A stretch of 64,000 nucleotides of DNA from Echinicola sp. 20G (GTDB lineage Bacteria; Bacteroidota; Bacteroidia; Cytophagales; Cyclobacteriaceae), in contig NZ_AP024154.1 of the NCBI RefSeq assembly GCF_015533855.1, positions 65,001 through 129,000 on the forward strand. Direction: 5' to 3'. Below, one piece after another: positions 25,360 to 33,519 of the stretch (position 1 is the first letter of the stretch; each line of letters begins with the position of its first letter). Made by a program: the position numbers and the translations under genes. The notes beneath the pieces were generated by a model that worked only from the letters and a program-made list of their open reading frames with translations, made no database searches and had not been told where the DNA came from.

Positions 25360-26865
25360 TTAAATACTTCTTATAACCTTCCCATCTTCCAATACCAACT
25401 CTCTATCAACTACTTTCGGAATATCTTCTTCATAATGGCTTACATAGATCATCGAAACATCAGGATGCCTTCCGATATGGTCAATCGTCTCACGGAACAA
25501 AATCCTTTGCTCATCATCCATTCCCTGAGCAGCCTCATCAAGGATCAGTAAGGCTGGCGATTTTATCAAAGCCCTGGCCAAAAGACAAAAGCGCTGGTTC
25601 TCCAAAGGGATCTGGTGCAAAAGCATTTGGGCCACATGTTCTATTCTGAACAACTTCAACCATTCCATGGCAAGCTGCTCTTGCTCCTCACTGACTTTTT
25701 TGAACAAGCCAATGGAATCAAATAAACCAGAAAGCACCACCTTCAAACAGGTCTGGTTTCTGGGAAAATACCTTGCCAGTTCTGGTGACACAAAACCAAT
25801 GGGACGCTTGATATCCCAAATCGTTTCTCCGGTTCCCCGCTTTCTACCAAAAAGAACAATATCATTGGCATAAGCCTGAGGATTCTCTCCATTGATCAAA
25901 CTGAGCAAAGTAGATTTTCCAGCTCCATTATGCCCTCTCAACACCCAACATTCTCCCTGTTTGACTTCCCAATTGATCCGGTCCAAAATCACCTTGCTAT
26001 TATACTGGATATGGATTTGATTCATCTTGACCAGCGTATCAAATCGCATAACAGGATTATTCTGAATCAATTCATCCAACTTTTTATGATCAAATTGCGA
26101 AAGGGCTTCATGATTGACCAAATCTCTTTCGTGAAAATCTTCCCTTTTCTCCAACTGCACAATTTTACCTCCATCCAATATCGCTACGTGTGTAATGGCA
26201 TTGGGAATTTCCTCTGGAGAAGTCGTCATGATCACCTGAATTCCGGATGCTACCATGGCCTCCAATACTTCTCCAAAATGCTTTCTGGTATCTACATCCA
26301 AACCGGTCATGGGTTGGTCCATCAAAAAGAGTTTTGGATTCCTTAGCAGCGCTCCTGCAATGGTCAACCTCCTGCTTTCTCCATTGGACAGCTTAATCAG
26401 AGACTTATCCTTTAACACCTCCAAATCCAGCAATTCCATTACCTTTTCAACAGTCCATTGCCCCTCCTGCTTGATCTCCACTTCCTGCAGATGCTCTATT
26501 ACTGTGGCAGCCTCTTCAGATTCTGAAGAATTAAAGCGTTGCTGGTAATAAAAGTTTTGAAGGTTGGACTTATTGGTAAAAGTGTATTTCTGGGAAACTA
26601 CGGCAATCAAATCCCTAAAGCTATTAATCCTACCCTGTGCAGTCATTTCCTTTTGATAATCCACCGCAAAATCCCTAGTCACCCTCCCCTCTGAAAGTAC
26701 AGTCTTACCCAAAATGGTATCCAAAAATGCAGTTTTTTCCGAACCAGAAGCACTCAAGATGGCCCAGTTCTCCCCTTCCTGCATATGGAAGTTCAAGTCC
26801 TGAAAGATATTCCTGTCAAAATACCTGACATGAGCATTTTCGATCGATAGAAACAATGACCCCAT
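25360..26865 (-). CDS. tandem ATP-binding cassette protein (ModF-like)
   Basis: About 501 residues with two fused ABC domains and no membrane segment, as in E. coli ModF. The second Walker A is canonical (LRGHNGAGKSTLLSL) and the first signature is good (LSNGESRRLTIAGALL). The first Walker A is degenerate (SASGSEKT at residues 38-45, two of three glycines lost), the first Walker B ends MDQ where Glu is expected, and the second signature is degraded (IPLENQRFCLLARAL). One composite site therefore looks competent and the other dead. No permease is nearby, so export or import is not implied. I use the ATG at 26865; the longer frame begins with TTG and overlaps dtd. Confidence 0.85.
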   Translation of the reverse strand: MGSLFLSIENAHVRYFDRNIFQDLNFHMQEGENWAILSASGSEKTAFLDTILGKTVLSEGRVTRDFAVDYQKEMTAQGRINSFRDLIAVVSQKYTFTNKSNLQNFYYQQRFNSSESEEAATVIEHLQEVEIKQEGQWTVEKVMELLDLEVLKDKSLIKLSNGESRRLTIAGALLRNPKLFLMDQPMTGLDVDTRKHFGEVLEAMVASGIQVIMTTSPEEIPNAITHVAILDGGKIVQLEKREDFHERDLVNHEALSQFDHKKLDELIQNNPVMRFDTLVKMNQIHIQYNSKVILDRINWEVKQGECWVLRGHNGAGKSTLLSLINGENPQAYANDIVLFGRKRGTGETIWDIKRPIGFVSPELARYFPRNQTCLKVVLSGLFDSIGLFKKVSEEQEQLAMEWLKLFRIEHVAQMLLHQIPLENQRFCLLARALIKSPALLILDEAAQGMDDEQRILFRETIDHIGRHPDVSMIYVSHYEEDIPKVVDRELVLEDGKVIRSI

Positions 26866-26869
26866 CCTT

Positions 26870-27322
26870 TTATATTTTATTTTTTGAATCAATACAGATG
26901 GTTACAGGTCCATCGTTCACCAAAGCCACTTTCATATCTGCTCCAAACTCTCCTGTTTCAATGGTTTTGCCCAAGTCATTCTCTACTTGTTGGATAAATG
27001 ATTCATATAATGGAATCGCAATATCCGGTTTGGCTGCCTTAATATAAGATGGCCTGTTTCCCTTTTTTGTACTGGCATGCAGGGTAAACTGGCTGATCAA
27101 AAGTATCTCCCCGCCCACATCCAACAGGCTTTTGTTCATCACCCCATTCTCATCACCAAAAATCCTCAAATTGACAATTTTCTTACTTAGCCACGTGATA
27201 TCCTCAGCATTGTCTGCCTCCTCAATCCCCAACAAAACCATTAAGCCTTGTCCTATCTCACCTTTGATTGTACCATCAATTTTCACCGAAGATTCCGAAA
27301 CCCGCTGAATAACTGCTATCAT
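26870..27322 (-). CDS. dtd: D-aminoacyl-tRNA deacylase
   Basis: 150 residues. Removes D-amino acids (and glycine misacylated on tRNA-Ala) from tRNA. The catalytic and specificity motifs are visible: SQFTLHASTKKGNRPSY and the C-terminal NDGPVTICID, with the Gly-Pro pair of the cross-subunit motif in GPV. I chose the ATG at 27322, giving the standard MIAVIQRV start; an upstream TTG would add six residues. It is followed 4 nt later by the ABC gene. Confidence 0.96.
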   Translation of the reverse strand: MIAVIQRVSESSVKIDGTIKGEIGQGLMVLLGIEEADNAEDITWLSKKIVNLRIFGDENGVMNKSLLDVGGEILLISQFTLHASTKKGNRPSYIKAAKPDIAIPLYESFIQQVENDLGKTIETGEFGADMKVALVNDGPVTICIDSKNKI

Positions 27323-27358
27323 TGTAATCGTATTTTTCAAATAAAAACTTGAAGATAA

Positions 27359-28546
27359 TTGAATTCAGCTAAGATATATAGTTTTAAAGATGTCATTTTG
27401 GCTATAGCAATCAGCCTTATGGGCTTTTTGGTATTCAACTGGTTTCAGTCACCTTTACAGCATCAACTCAACCCTCTTTTTGATGCCAATCAATATCAAA
27501 AAGCTTATGAATACTTCAAAGGTATAACAGACCATTACACAGTCAACTACCCTTTTAGTGTCCGCATTTTAGTTCCTTGGTTAGCCGCCCAATTTCCATT
27601 TGATGACATTTACACAAATTTCAAAATTATAAACCTTCTTTTTGGAATAGCCTGGATACCTGTTTGGTTTATTGTTGCTCCTACTGTGGGATTGGATCGG
27701 TTCAAAACCTGGCTCGGATGGTTTTGGATAACTTTCCATTGGGTGGACATTTGGAAAGCCAATCTCTCCGACCCTATTACGGTAGACTTACCACTTTACC
27801 TATTCCAACTTTTGCTACTTTTGGCTTTGATCAAAAAGAAGTGGTGGCTTTTGATATTAATCGCGCCCATTGCTACCATTCAAAAAGAATCTTTTTTGCC
27901 TATCCTTGTAGTGCTCTGCCTTTATCCCGGTATTCCATGGCTTCAAAAAGGTAAAAGAATACAGTTTATCTATTTGTTAGTGGCACTGGCATTGAGTTTT
28001 ATTACCTTAAAAACTACCAGTCTTTATTTCCCTGGAGCAAATACTGGGAAAAATGCCATTATCAACCTTTTTAATAATACACTTGGTTTGATTGGTCATC
28101 CCGACCTGTTGCTTAGATGGGTGCTTTCACTATCCTTGGCTTATGGAGCTTTTATATGGATCATGATTTGGAATAGAAAACTTTTGATCAATTCAGAAAA
28201 TGAATTCCAAAAAGTATTGTTTCCATTGGTTGGTGTTTACCTATTCTTCAGCCTTTTTGCTGGAGGAGATTTTACAAGAATCGCGTTTCTAGGAGCTCCA
28301 TTTATGATGGTCCTATTTTTGCAGAGATTAGCCCTTTCTTACCGTCAATGGATCATATTATTCGTGATCAGTATTCCTGTTCAGCGTTTGTTCGAATTTA
28401 TTCCTGATGGAGGAAGTGATTTTGAAAATTGGAAGACTTGGTATCCTGAATATGCACCTTGGGCTTGGGTAGTGATCTACTTGGTCTACACATTGCTTTT
28501 GGCTTTGATTAGCAAAAAATACTTACAGGTAAATCATAGTCACTGA
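27359..28546 (+). CDS. polytopic membrane protein, possible GT-C-type enzyme
   Basis: 395 residues with about nine to eleven hydrophobic segments and a first lumenal-type loop (SPLQHQLNPLFDANQYQKAYEYFKG). The conserved-looking pieces are RILVPWLAAQFP after the first loop and AGGDFTRIAFLGAPFMM near the end. The layout resembles integral-membrane glycosyltransferases or EpsG-like proteins, but I cannot name a family with confidence. The start is a TTG at 27359; the next in-frame ATG lies 63 nt later, within the first helix. It is divergent from dtd with a 36-nt gap. Confidence 0.65.
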   Translation: MNSAKIYSFKDVILAIAISLMGFLVFNWFQSPLQHQLNPLFDANQYQKAYEYFKGITDHYTVNYPFSVRILVPWLAAQFPFDDIYTNFKIINLLFGIAWIPVWFIVAPTVGLDRFKTWLGWFWITFHWVDIWKANLSDPITVDLPLYLFQLLLLLALIKKKWWLLILIAPIATIQKESFLPILVVLCLYPGIPWLQKGKRIQFIYLLVALALSFITLKTTSLYFPGANTGKNAIINLFNNTLGLIGHPDLLLRWVLSLSLAYGAFIWIMIWNRKLLINSENEFQKVLFPLVGVYLFFSLFAGGDFTRIAFLGAPFMMVLFLQRLALSYRQWIILFVISIPVQRLFEFIPDGGSDFENWKTWYPEYAPWAWVVIYLVYTLLLALISKKYLQVNHSH

Positions 28547-28571
28547 GAAAGTATCTCTTCTCAATTTACCT

Positions 28572-29291
28572 TCATTCAAAAACCTGCATTTGCTTGGATT
28601 CTATAATTTTTACCACTTCCAGTTCATCATTGAGCGCTTGGTGAATCATGGCCTTTGCCACCTGATGATCATAGATGGGTTTGTACTTTTTGAACAGGCC
28701 AAATGAAGTAAAGGCTTTCATCACAGCTTTACCGACTGATTCCCCAATCCTCGTCTCCTTTCGATCTCCCAATAAAATTGAGGGCCTGAAAATACCTAAG
28801 TATTTGAAAGGAATTACCTTCAAGTCCTCTTCCACTTCTCCCTTTACTTTATTGTAAAAAATAGATGACTGTTGATCTGCCCCAAGCGAACTAACATACA
28901 AAAATTTACTGGCTCCCCACTGGTGTGCCCACCTTGCAAAGTTGATCACAAAATCATGGTCAATTTTATAGAAATTCTCTTGTGACTTGGCCTTTTTGAT
29001 CGTTGTTCCCAAAGCACAAAAAGCATGCATGGTAAATTCTTTGTTTTCAATAGCTTTGATCAATTCCTGATTATCTCCGCCAAGATCAAACTCTCTCAAA
29101 CTATCCAGAAGGCTGGTTTGACCAATATGCTCAAAGTCCACCACTACCTGCACCAGTTTGGCATGCTTAAAAGCTAATTCCCTTCTCGAAACGGATAGGA
29201 CATAATCATAGGCCTTTTCCTTGAACAGTTGATGAAGCAACTGTACACCTATTAAACCAGAAGCTCCCGAAACTAATGCGATGGTCTTCAT
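28572..29291 (-). CDS. NAD(P)-binding atypical SDR (HTATIP2/TIP30-like)
   Basis: 239 residues. The Rossmann motif VSGASGLIGVQLLHQL is at the N-terminus, a CALGTTIKKAKSQENFYKIDHDF block at about 90-115 and YVSSLGADQQSSIFYNKVKGEVEE at about 135, giving the S-Y-K arrangement of extended or atypical short-chain dehydrogenases. RPSILLGDRKETRIGE follows. This matches small bacterial relatives of human TIP30 with unknown substrate. It ends a minus-strand cluster of four small genes. Confidence 0.85.
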   Translation of the reverse strand: MKTIALVSGASGLIGVQLLHQLFKEKAYDYVLSVSRRELAFKHAKLVQVVVDFEHIGQTSLLDSLREFDLGGDNQELIKAIENKEFTMHAFCALGTTIKKAKSQENFYKIDHDFVINFARWAHQWGASKFLYVSSLGADQQSSIFYNKVKGEVEEDLKVIPFKYLGIFRPSILLGDRKETRIGESVGKAVMKAFTSFGLFKKYKPIYDHQVAKAMIHQALNDELEVVKIIESKQMQVFE

Positions 29292-29310
29292 AATTGAAAT
29301 TGGTATATTT

Positions 29311-29922
29311 CTACCTACTTAATAAAGTAACAAAATCACGCTCAAGCGTTTGATTTTTATCCTTTGCGTACCATAAATGGACACGATTATTGAAATCTGG
29401 TTGGGATACACCTTGTGGATCTGCTTTGTAATCCATCACCATTTTTTGTAATTCACTGGGTCTAGGCCCCCAAGTAAACAACTCTTCTAAAGTTTCCTTG
29501 TCCAAAGCAATCAATTTTGGGATGGAACGACCTCCATTGGTAAGGTAATCGTCCATTACTTCCAAGTTTTCATCTCTTAGAATATACTTAACTTCAACAA
29601 GATCAGAAAAAGCTGCTAACTTTTCAATATAGGGCATATTTTGTGCACCATCTCCACACCATCCTTCCGTCAAAACCAACCACACTTGTTTTCTGTCTAA
29701 TTTCTTAACCAGCTCAACTGCTTCCTCACCTACTTTAGAAGTTTTGTCCCAACGTTTCATTCTTTGGATATTGATCCGGGTATATTCGATCATAGCCTCG
29801 GAATGATTGTTGCCTGTGGTCCTACTTTCAGAAAACAGCTGATCAATCAACTCTTTGTATTGTGTATAGCTCATCGCTTGGTCAATCAGCTCATGGCTAA
29901 TCGAAGAAGTAATGGTAGTCAT
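29311..29922 (-). CDS. thioredoxin-fold family protein with single-Cys WCGDG motif
   Basis: 203 residues. The TEGWCGDGAQNMPYIEKL segment (Cys89) occupies the place of the thioredoxin CxxC, but the second Cys is replaced and no other Cys is present in the protein. The downstream strand pattern (VKYILRDENLEVMDDYLTNGGRSIPKLIALD, with the cis-Pro Ile-Pro) supports the fold. Disulfide exchange by a CxxC mechanism is therefore unlikely; a monothiol role or a binding role is possible. The ATG at 29922 has a good AAGGAA ribosome site; an earlier TTG is less likely. Confidence 0.8.
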   Translation of the reverse strand: MTTITSSISHELIDQAMSYTQYKELIDQLFSESRTTGNNHSEAMIEYTRINIQRMKRWDKTSKVGEEAVELVKKLDRKQVWLVLTEGWCGDGAQNMPYIEKLAAFSDLVEVKYILRDENLEVMDDYLTNGGRSIPKLIALDKETLEELFTWGPRPSELQKMVMDYKADPQGVSQPDFNNRVHLWYAKDKNQTLERDFVTLLSR

Positions 29923-29958
29923 ATAGTTTCCTTGTTTTTCAGCCTTTAACAAGACTGA

Positions 29959-30375
29959 CTATACCTTAGTTCTTTCCCATTCTAAAAAATCATAAATATC
30001 ACTTTGGACACTTTTGGTAATGGCCAACAAAACGGATAGATCATCGACAAACCCAAGTCCAACGATAAAATCAGGAATAAGGTCAAAAGGCATAACAAAG
30101 TATAGCAAACCCAAAACCAAAAGCACCAATGTTTTGGTAGAAAAACTGCGGTACTCATTTTTATAATAGGCTTTCACCATTCTGAGCACCACATCAATAT
30201 AGAATTTAGATTCCTTGACAGTGGGGTTTTCAGCTAACTGGTGGAGTTTATCAGTGACTTTTTGAATAAGTTGCTGCACTTTCTCTTTGCTCTCCACTAT
30301 CTTTTCAGCTTTGGCCTGATAAAGCCCTTTTGCTCTATCCAGTAAATTCCCTTGTTCACTCTTCCAGTTTGCCAT
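29959..30375 (-). CDS. YkvA/DUF1232-family membrane protein
   Basis: 138 residues. The charged helical N-terminal half precedes a hydrophobic segment and the hallmark MPFDLIPDFIVGLGFVDDLSVLL of the DUF1232 family. Members are small membrane-associated proteins of unknown function. It is preceded by a DUF-type single-span protein (13-nt gap) and followed by the thioredoxin-like gene, probably in one transcript. Confidence 0.85.
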   Translation of the reverse strand: MANWKSEQGNLLDRAKGLYQAKAEKIVESKEKVQQLIQKVTDKLHQLAENPTVKESKFYIDVVLRMVKAYYKNEYRSFSTKTLVLLVLGLLYFVMPFDLIPDFIVGLGFVDDLSVLLAITKSVQSDIYDFLEWERTKV

Positions 30376-30388
30376 AATGTCTTTTTCC

Positions 30389-30910
30389 TTAGAAGTATAC
30401 CCTAATTTCAGATTTCACCTTTTGTAACGCAAAAGAAATGCCATCGTTTTTCTGTTCTAAAGATAACTGGAATATCTTCTTGGCCAAATCCATTCCCTTG
30501 GCTTCAGGATTTACTTCTTGCATGGCCCTATTGACCAAGGTAATGACTCCCTCTACAGCATTGCGAACACTCTCCCAAGCCTCATCAGAAAAGTAAACTT
30601 GCTGCGCCAAGTTGTGGTTGAACTCTTCCCTGATTTCACTCAGCAAGAGACTATGAAGTTCCTTAGCGGAATAAGCTTGATCATTCACCCTTCTTACCAA
30701 ATTATTGGGTGTGAGCCTTTCAAGCAATAAACACAAGCGTTCTGCAGCCTGAAGACGAATAGGTAATACAGTGTCAGAATTTCGGGTTTTCAAAGTAATC
30801 AATTTGGCTTCCCTTTCTTTGGACAAAAAGGACACAATAACCAAATACATCCCATAAATTACCAGCCCGGCTGGCACAATGATCTTTAACAATTCAATAA
30901 AATACGCCAT
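30389..30910 (-). CDS. single-span membrane protein, unknown function
   Basis: 173 residues with one N-terminal helix (ELLKIIVPAGLVIYGMYLVIVSFL) and a cytoplasmic alpha-helical domain rich in charged residues (RLQAAERLCLLLERLTPNNLV and SLLLSEIREEFNHNLAQQVY). I do not recognise a named domain. It leads the minus-strand cluster with the YkvA-family, thioredoxin-like and SDR genes. Confidence 0.65.
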   Translation of the reverse strand: MAYFIELLKIIVPAGLVIYGMYLVIVSFLSKEREAKLITLKTRNSDTVLPIRLQAAERLCLLLERLTPNNLVRRVNDQAYSAKELHSLLLSEIREEFNHNLAQQVYFSDEAWESVRNAVEGVITLVNRAMQEVNPEAKGMDLAKKIFQLSLEQKNDGISFALQKVKSEIRVYF

Positions 30911-31014
30911 TCACTATTTTCGATTAATACCCGAATATCTAAAATATTTCAAAGAGAAGTTGATTATTTGTCATTATTTTTGAACTAACAAATCAATCAG
31001 AACATTTACTAGGC

Positions 31015-31335
31015 ATGCTGATACCGATTACCATTACAGAGAAGGCCCAAGAAGAAATTAAAAGTATCATGGAGCACAAGAACATCCCCTCAGACTACTC
31101 CTTGCGGGTAGGTGTTAAAGGAGGAGGTTGTGGCGGCATGTCCTATGCTTTGGGCTTCGACAAATCAAAGGATGGAGATGAGCAATTTGAATTGGAGGGA
31201 ATCCCTGTGCTGATTGAGAAAAAACATGTGATGTTCTTGATGGGCATGCAAGTAGATTTCTATGAGGGTAATGATGCACGCGGATTTACCTTTGTCAACC
31301 CTGACATTCCTAAAAGACATGATGTACAAGAGTAA
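31015..31335 (+). CDS. A-type Fe-S carrier paralogue lacking the C-terminal CxC
   Basis: 106 residues, clearly related in fold and sequence to the carrier at 19222-19548 (VGVKGGGCGGMSYALGFD, GFTFVNPDIP). Only the first conserved cysteine (Cys39) remains. The C-terminus ends FVNPDIPKRHDVQE where the family has Cys-Gly-Cys, and there is no other Cys. It cannot bind a cluster in the usual three-Cys way and may be a structural partner of the other paralogue or use a different ligand. It is followed 17 nt later by a secreted DUF6265 protein. Confidence 0.88.
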   Translation: MLIPITITEKAQEEIKSIMEHKNIPSDYSLRVGVKGGGCGGMSYALGFDKSKDGDEQFELEGIPVLIEKKHVMFLMGMQVDFYEGNDARGFTFVNPDIPKRHDVQE

Positions 31336-31352
31336 AACCTAACCCCACTGCT

Positions 31353-31853
31353 ATGAAAAAGATTTTTCTATTCCTTCTTCTTTGTTTTGCAACTTATAGC
31401 CTTTCTTTTGGACAAGAAGTCCTTAAGCTAAAAGAAGGTGAAAAAGCGGCACCTGGTAACCTTTCAGATTTGAGCTGGATGGTTGGATTTTGGAAAGGAA
31501 ATGGTTTTGGTGGTGAATGCGAAGAACTTTGGTTGCCACAACAAGGAAACAGTATGGTGGGTATTTTTAGGTTTATAGAAAATGGGAAGTTGGTCTTTTC
31601 AGAGTATATGGCTATTCTGGAGGAAGAAGGAAAACTTCAACTAAAAGTCAAGCATTTCTGGGCCGATTTCACTGGATGGGAAGAAAAAGAAAAATGGGTC
31701 AATTTTCGCTTTATCAAAACTGAAGGGCAAACGGCATATTTTAGTGGACTTACCATTCGTCGTGAAGGAGAAAAAATGATCCTTAAGCTGGCTATGGAAC
31801 ATAATGGAGAATCCTCCATTGAAACATTTGAGTATATTAAAGAGGATCTATAA
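31353..31853 (+). CDS. secreted DUF6265-family protein
   Basis: 166 residues. A signal peptide (KKIFLFLLLCFATYSLSFGQ) is followed by a lipocalin-like beta domain with DLSWMVGFWKGNGFGGECEELWLP, the recognisable start of the DUF6265 fold, and FTGWEEKEKWVNFRF. Likely periplasmic. Function unknown. It is convergent with the DUF4268 gene, and the two reading frames overlap by 6 nt. Confidence 0.8.
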   Translation: MKKIFLFLLLCFATYSLSFGQEVLKLKEGEKAAPGNLSDLSWMVGFWKGNGFGGECEELWLPQQGNSMVGIFRFIENGKLVFSEYMAILEEEGKLQLKVKHFWADFTGWEEKEKWVNFRFIKTEGQTAYFSGLTIRREGEKMILKLAMEHNGESSIETFEYIKEDL

Positions 31854-32309
31854 GAAGTCTTCAAAAGCTGGTTTCACATTCGACCAAAACTCATCAAGGG
31901 CAATGATTCGAGGCTTGAGGAAAGAAATGATTTCAGGCCAGGTGTCCCGTTCCATAACATTGACACCGCCAATTCTTTTTTCTATTTTCGAAACCACCTT
32001 GCCATATTCATCTTGGGCATGAAGCTGCCAATCCCACTCTTCTCCCAAAGTTCCGTGCAATATCTTCTTGAAAGTCTCGAACTGCTCAAATACCAATTCC
32101 TGTATTTCTGTATCCTTGTGGTTGATCTCTATTCCAATAGAGGCATAGCCTCTTTCGGCTTTCATCCTAAAAAACACTTGACCAACATGGGTTTTGTAGT
32201 TTTGCCAGTTGACCCGACCTCCTTCTGCTGAAGGTACCGGTTTCATATATTGCCCAAAGGCTGTCCAAAAATCCTTTTTGGTTTTGGTGATTTCCGCTCG
32301 TTTGTACAC
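31848..32309 (-). CDS. DUF4268-family protein
   Basis: 153 residues. FWTAFGQYMKPVPSAEGGRVNWQNYKT and IGIEINHKDTEIQELVFEQFETFKKIL match the DUF4268 family, a small alpha/beta domain found alone or fused to restriction-like nuclease domains. Here it is stand-alone. The start is a GTG placed directly after the folB stop codon (TAAGTG). Function unknown; the housekeeping neighbours argue against a defence role here. Confidence 0.78.
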   Translation of the reverse strand: MYKRAEITKTKKDFWTAFGQYMKPVPSAEGGRVNWQNYKTHVGQVFFRMKAERGYASIGIEINHKDTEIQELVFEQFETFKKILHGTLGEEWDWQLHAQDEYGKVVSKIEKRIGGVNVMERDTWPEIISFLKPRIIALDEFWSNVKPAFEDFL

Positions 32310-32675
32310 TTATTGATAATCTTCTGGATAGGATACTTTTACCACTGAGTAATTGACCACTCCTCCCAATGCAGGGTTATGCTTTTTGATAATGATGTCG
32401 ATAGATTTCAACTGAGGATAAGCTTTTAGAATATCCTGAACCATCAAATGTCCCAAATGCTCCAAAAGCTTTACAGGCTCTTCCATATGAGATTTGGCGA
32501 TTTGGTAAAGACGTGCATAATCCACCGTTTCATTCAAATCATCCTCCAGCATTGCCTTTTTGAAATCAGTATCCACATGAATATCTACCGTAAATCGGTT
32601 TCCCAATTTCTTTTCTTCAGTAAATACTCCATGAAATGCATGAAACTCTATCCCTTCTAAAGCTACCTTTCCCAT
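32310..32675 (-). CDS. folB: dihydroneopterin aldolase
   Basis: 121 residues. Converts dihydroneopterin to hydroxymethyl-dihydropterin in folate synthesis, as a homo-octamer. Signature pieces: IEFHAFHGVFTEEKKLGNRF, NETVDYARLYQIA, and the C-terminal IDIIIKKHNPALGG with the Lys/Pro active-site segment. The ATG at 32675 shares its A with the upstream stop (TGATG). It sits between a DivIVA-domain gene and DUF4268 in one operon. Confidence 0.94.
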   Translation of the reverse strand: MGKVALEGIEFHAFHGVFTEEKKLGNRFTVDIHVDTDFKKAMLEDDLNETVDYARLYQIAKSHMEEPVKLLEHLGHLMVQDILKAYPQLKSIDIIIKKHNPALGGVVNYSVVKVSYPEDYQ

Positions 32676-33514
32676 CAATCAAACTGGTCAAAAAACGAAC
32701 CTGACTCTTTTTTCCTACTAATATTTTCTGAAGGTTCTTCAATCTTACTTGGGGCCTCAACTTTTATTTCAGGTACTTCAGTTTTTTCTGGTATTACTTC
32801 TTCCTTCTTGCTTTCCAAGGGAAGTTCTACCTGTTGGGAAATTGGAGGCTTTTCTTCAGGTGCTTCACTTTTCTTTTCAATTACAAAAGTATGGGACTTT
32901 TCCTTTGTTTGGCCGGGAGCACTTTCATGACTAAAAGAAGGTGATTGTCTGCTCAAATCTTTGACAGCTTTGGTATGGGTAGCCATATCCAAGCGTTTGA
33001 TATCATCTTGGGACTGCTTGATGTTTTCTAAACTATCAGTAGCCAAGTTTTTCAAGTTCCGTATTATTATCTCCCTCTGTGCCAATAAATCTTCATAACT
33101 CTCCACCAAGGTTCCAACATCAGCTTTAAGGTCTTCAATAATCCTCTTGGCTCTACTTTCAGCCTCTTCTATGATGCTGCGGGATTTGTTCTTAGCCTCA
33201 GAAATCATCGCATCTGAATTCATCTGGGCTTCCTTTAAGATCAGTTCTGCCGTCTTGTTCGCCTGCTCTATCATGCTGGCTCCTGTATCCTCAGCCGCTT
33301 TGAGTGTTTTAAAAAGTGAATCTTCCACTTCCCTGAGCTTAGCTGATTCCTTTTCCACCTGCTCCAGCTTGATTTGAAGTTCCCTTTTTTCATCCATTTC
33401 CCTTTCCCATTCCTGAGAAAGAGACACTAAAAAGGAACTCACTTCATCTTTATCAAATCCTCTGAAGTTTTTCTCAAATGTTTTTTGGCGGATTTCTAAC
33501 GGCGTTATTTTCAT
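32675..33514 (-). CDS. DivIVA-domain coiled-coil protein
   Basis: 279 residues. The N-terminal KITPLEIRQKTFEKNFRGFDKDEVSSFLV is the DivIVA/GpsB membrane-curvature domain. A coiled coil follows (about 35-165) with repeated ISEAKNKSRSIIEEAESRAKRI heptads, and then a disordered Pro/Glu/Lys-rich tail ending SGSFFDQFD. In Gram-positive bacteria such proteins mark poles and septa; in Bacteroidota the role is unclear. I prefer the ATG at 33514, 5 nt after the WD40 gene, over an upstream TTG that overlaps it. Confidence 0.88.
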   Translation of the reverse strand: MKITPLEIRQKTFEKNFRGFDKDEVSSFLVSLSQEWEREMDEKRELQIKLEQVEKESAKLREVEDSLFKTLKAAEDTGASMIEQANKTAELILKEAQMNSDAMISEAKNKSRSIIEEAESRAKRIIEDLKADVGTLVESYEDLLAQREIIIRNLKNLATDSLENIKQSQDDIKRLDMATHTKAVKDLSRQSPSFSHESAPGQTKEKSHTFVIEKKSEAPEEKPPISQQVELPLESKKEEVIPEKTEVPEIKVEAPSKIEEPSENISRKKESGSFFDQFD

Positions 33515-33519
33515 ATGTT

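Noticed and set aside
31848..32309. DUF4268 protein as a phage-defence component
   Set aside because: DUF4268 is sometimes fused to restriction-like domains, but here it is a short single-domain protein in an operon with folB and a DivIVA-domain gene.
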